From: Casuarius casuarius
Lineage: Eukaryota > Chordata > Aves > Casuariiformes > Casuariidae
Direction of reading: 5' to 3'
DNA length: 64,000 nt
NCBI GenBank assembly: GCA_003342895.1
Contig: PTFA01000005.1
Span: 4,679,909 to 4,743,908, forward strand
The notes below the pieces were generated by a model, which worked only from the letters and a program-made list of their open reading frames with translations, had not been told where the DNA came from and made no database searches. Positions 63,328 through 64,000 of this stretch are shown here, piece after piece; the first letter of the stretch is position 1, and each line of letters begins with the position of its first letter. Made by a program: the position numbers and the translations under genes.

Positions 63328-64000
63328 TCCATTTTTTGTGCAGGCTCCCGAAGTTACACATATATGCATATACACACATATACAGAGGTTCCACAATGTT
63401 TTTTTTTAACCCAAGAATCCACCAATGTATTCATTTGCCCCTCTAAAGTCATATTTAAATGAGTCTGGAATCATTTATCAAAATTTGATTTCAAATATAA
63501 ACAATAACTGAGTCTCATGTTCTCATTTTTCATTTCCATTGAGTTGTAGTCATATTTAATCTTGAAGTGTGAACTCTTTCTGATTAACAAATGCAAGCAA
63601 TGCTTTTTTTTNCTATTCAGACATATGCTGAAATTGGCACAATAAACACTATTTTTCATAGATCTTTTTCACCATGGCAAAGAGCCATCTTCTGAGGGTG
63701 ACAAAATCATTGAACTATTTCTCAGCTGCTGTTGTCACTGATACCCTCTTACTCTTGAGACTTGTAAGTCTGGAATAATTAAATGTAAGAACGATTATAC
63801 GCTACATTAATCAACAAGCGTTTGTCTTGCAACCAGTTAGAATATCATACACACCTATATGCAACTCACGCTGTATTTTACTGAAGGAAGAGCCAAAGTG
63901 GACAGTGTGCTTTTGCTTAAAGAGCTGAGTCTCAAAAGATGCCCCCACCCTTCCCATAAAGAGAAAGAATTTTGTAGATTATGCTATTGTACATCATCTA

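Larger units (their letters stand above)
58240..64000. other. unannotated stretch with microsatellites
   Basis: No gene is recognised. It holds the tandem duplication with (CT)n at 60.4 kb, a poly-A run at 63,309-63,327 and a short CA/TA-rich patch at about 63,355-63,383. Frames at 58.9-59.2 kb overlap on both strands and show no domain. Confidence 0.45.

Noticed and set aside
1..64000. tRNA, rRNA, snRNA genes, CRISPR arrays, bacterial operons or phage modules
   Set aside because: None of their hallmark motifs or layouts was seen on either strand; the sequence is vertebrate-like non-coding DNA.

Overview
The window looks like intergenic or intronic DNA from a bird nuclear genome. The main clue is a 5'-truncated chicken-repeat-1 (CR1) LINE at about 15,265-15,994. 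It carries the avian-type 3' end (repeats of ATTCTGTG read on the minus strand) and a decayed reverse-transcriptase C-terminus. A solo long terminal repeat of an endogenous retrovirus and a scatter of very old amniote repeats (ancient CR1, L2-like LINEs, MIR/CORE-type SINEs) fit the same picture. The sequence is AT-rich and CpG-poor, and single ambiguous bases are sprinkled through it as in a draft vertebrate assembly. Nothing is organised like a bacterial, viral or organellar genome.

Layout. At 715-1,635 there is an ancient CR1 on the + strand whose reverse-transcriptase C-terminus can still be read in two broken pieces. From 1,640 to about 10,740 nothing is recognised. A possible MIR-type SINE lies near 10,780. 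From 13,420 to 16,000 there is a pile of minus-strand CR1 material: a very old copy (13,420-14,180, with a possible further piece at 14,885-15,040), then a much younger copy. At 20,855-26,830 there are several SINE/L2 fossils, a nested palindrome at 24,459-24,492, and the only stretch with convincing coding-like codon use (minus strand, about 21,658-22,034), from a protein I cannot name.

The solo LTR at 36,332-37,088 is bounded by TG...CA and a 5-bp target-site duplication (GGCTT). From 37,260 to 53,400 there are only simple repeats and short inverted repeats. One copy of a sharply bounded 65-bp sequence lies at 47,603-47,667, and its second copy (63 of 65 bases identical) lies at 58,173-58,237. 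An L2-type LINE 3' end is at about 53,580-53,890 and a well-preserved MIR-like SINE at about 56,350-56,510. The rest, to 64,000, has only microsatellites.

I found no complete protein-coding gene, no tRNA, rRNA or snRNA gene, and no CRISPR array. Almost all short reading frames are chance frames or fall in repeats. Several repeat calls rest on my memory of consensus sequences and would need a repeat-library search to confirm. The observations most worth a second look are the 65-bp duplication, the coding-like island near 21.9 kb, and the layered old and young CR1 block.
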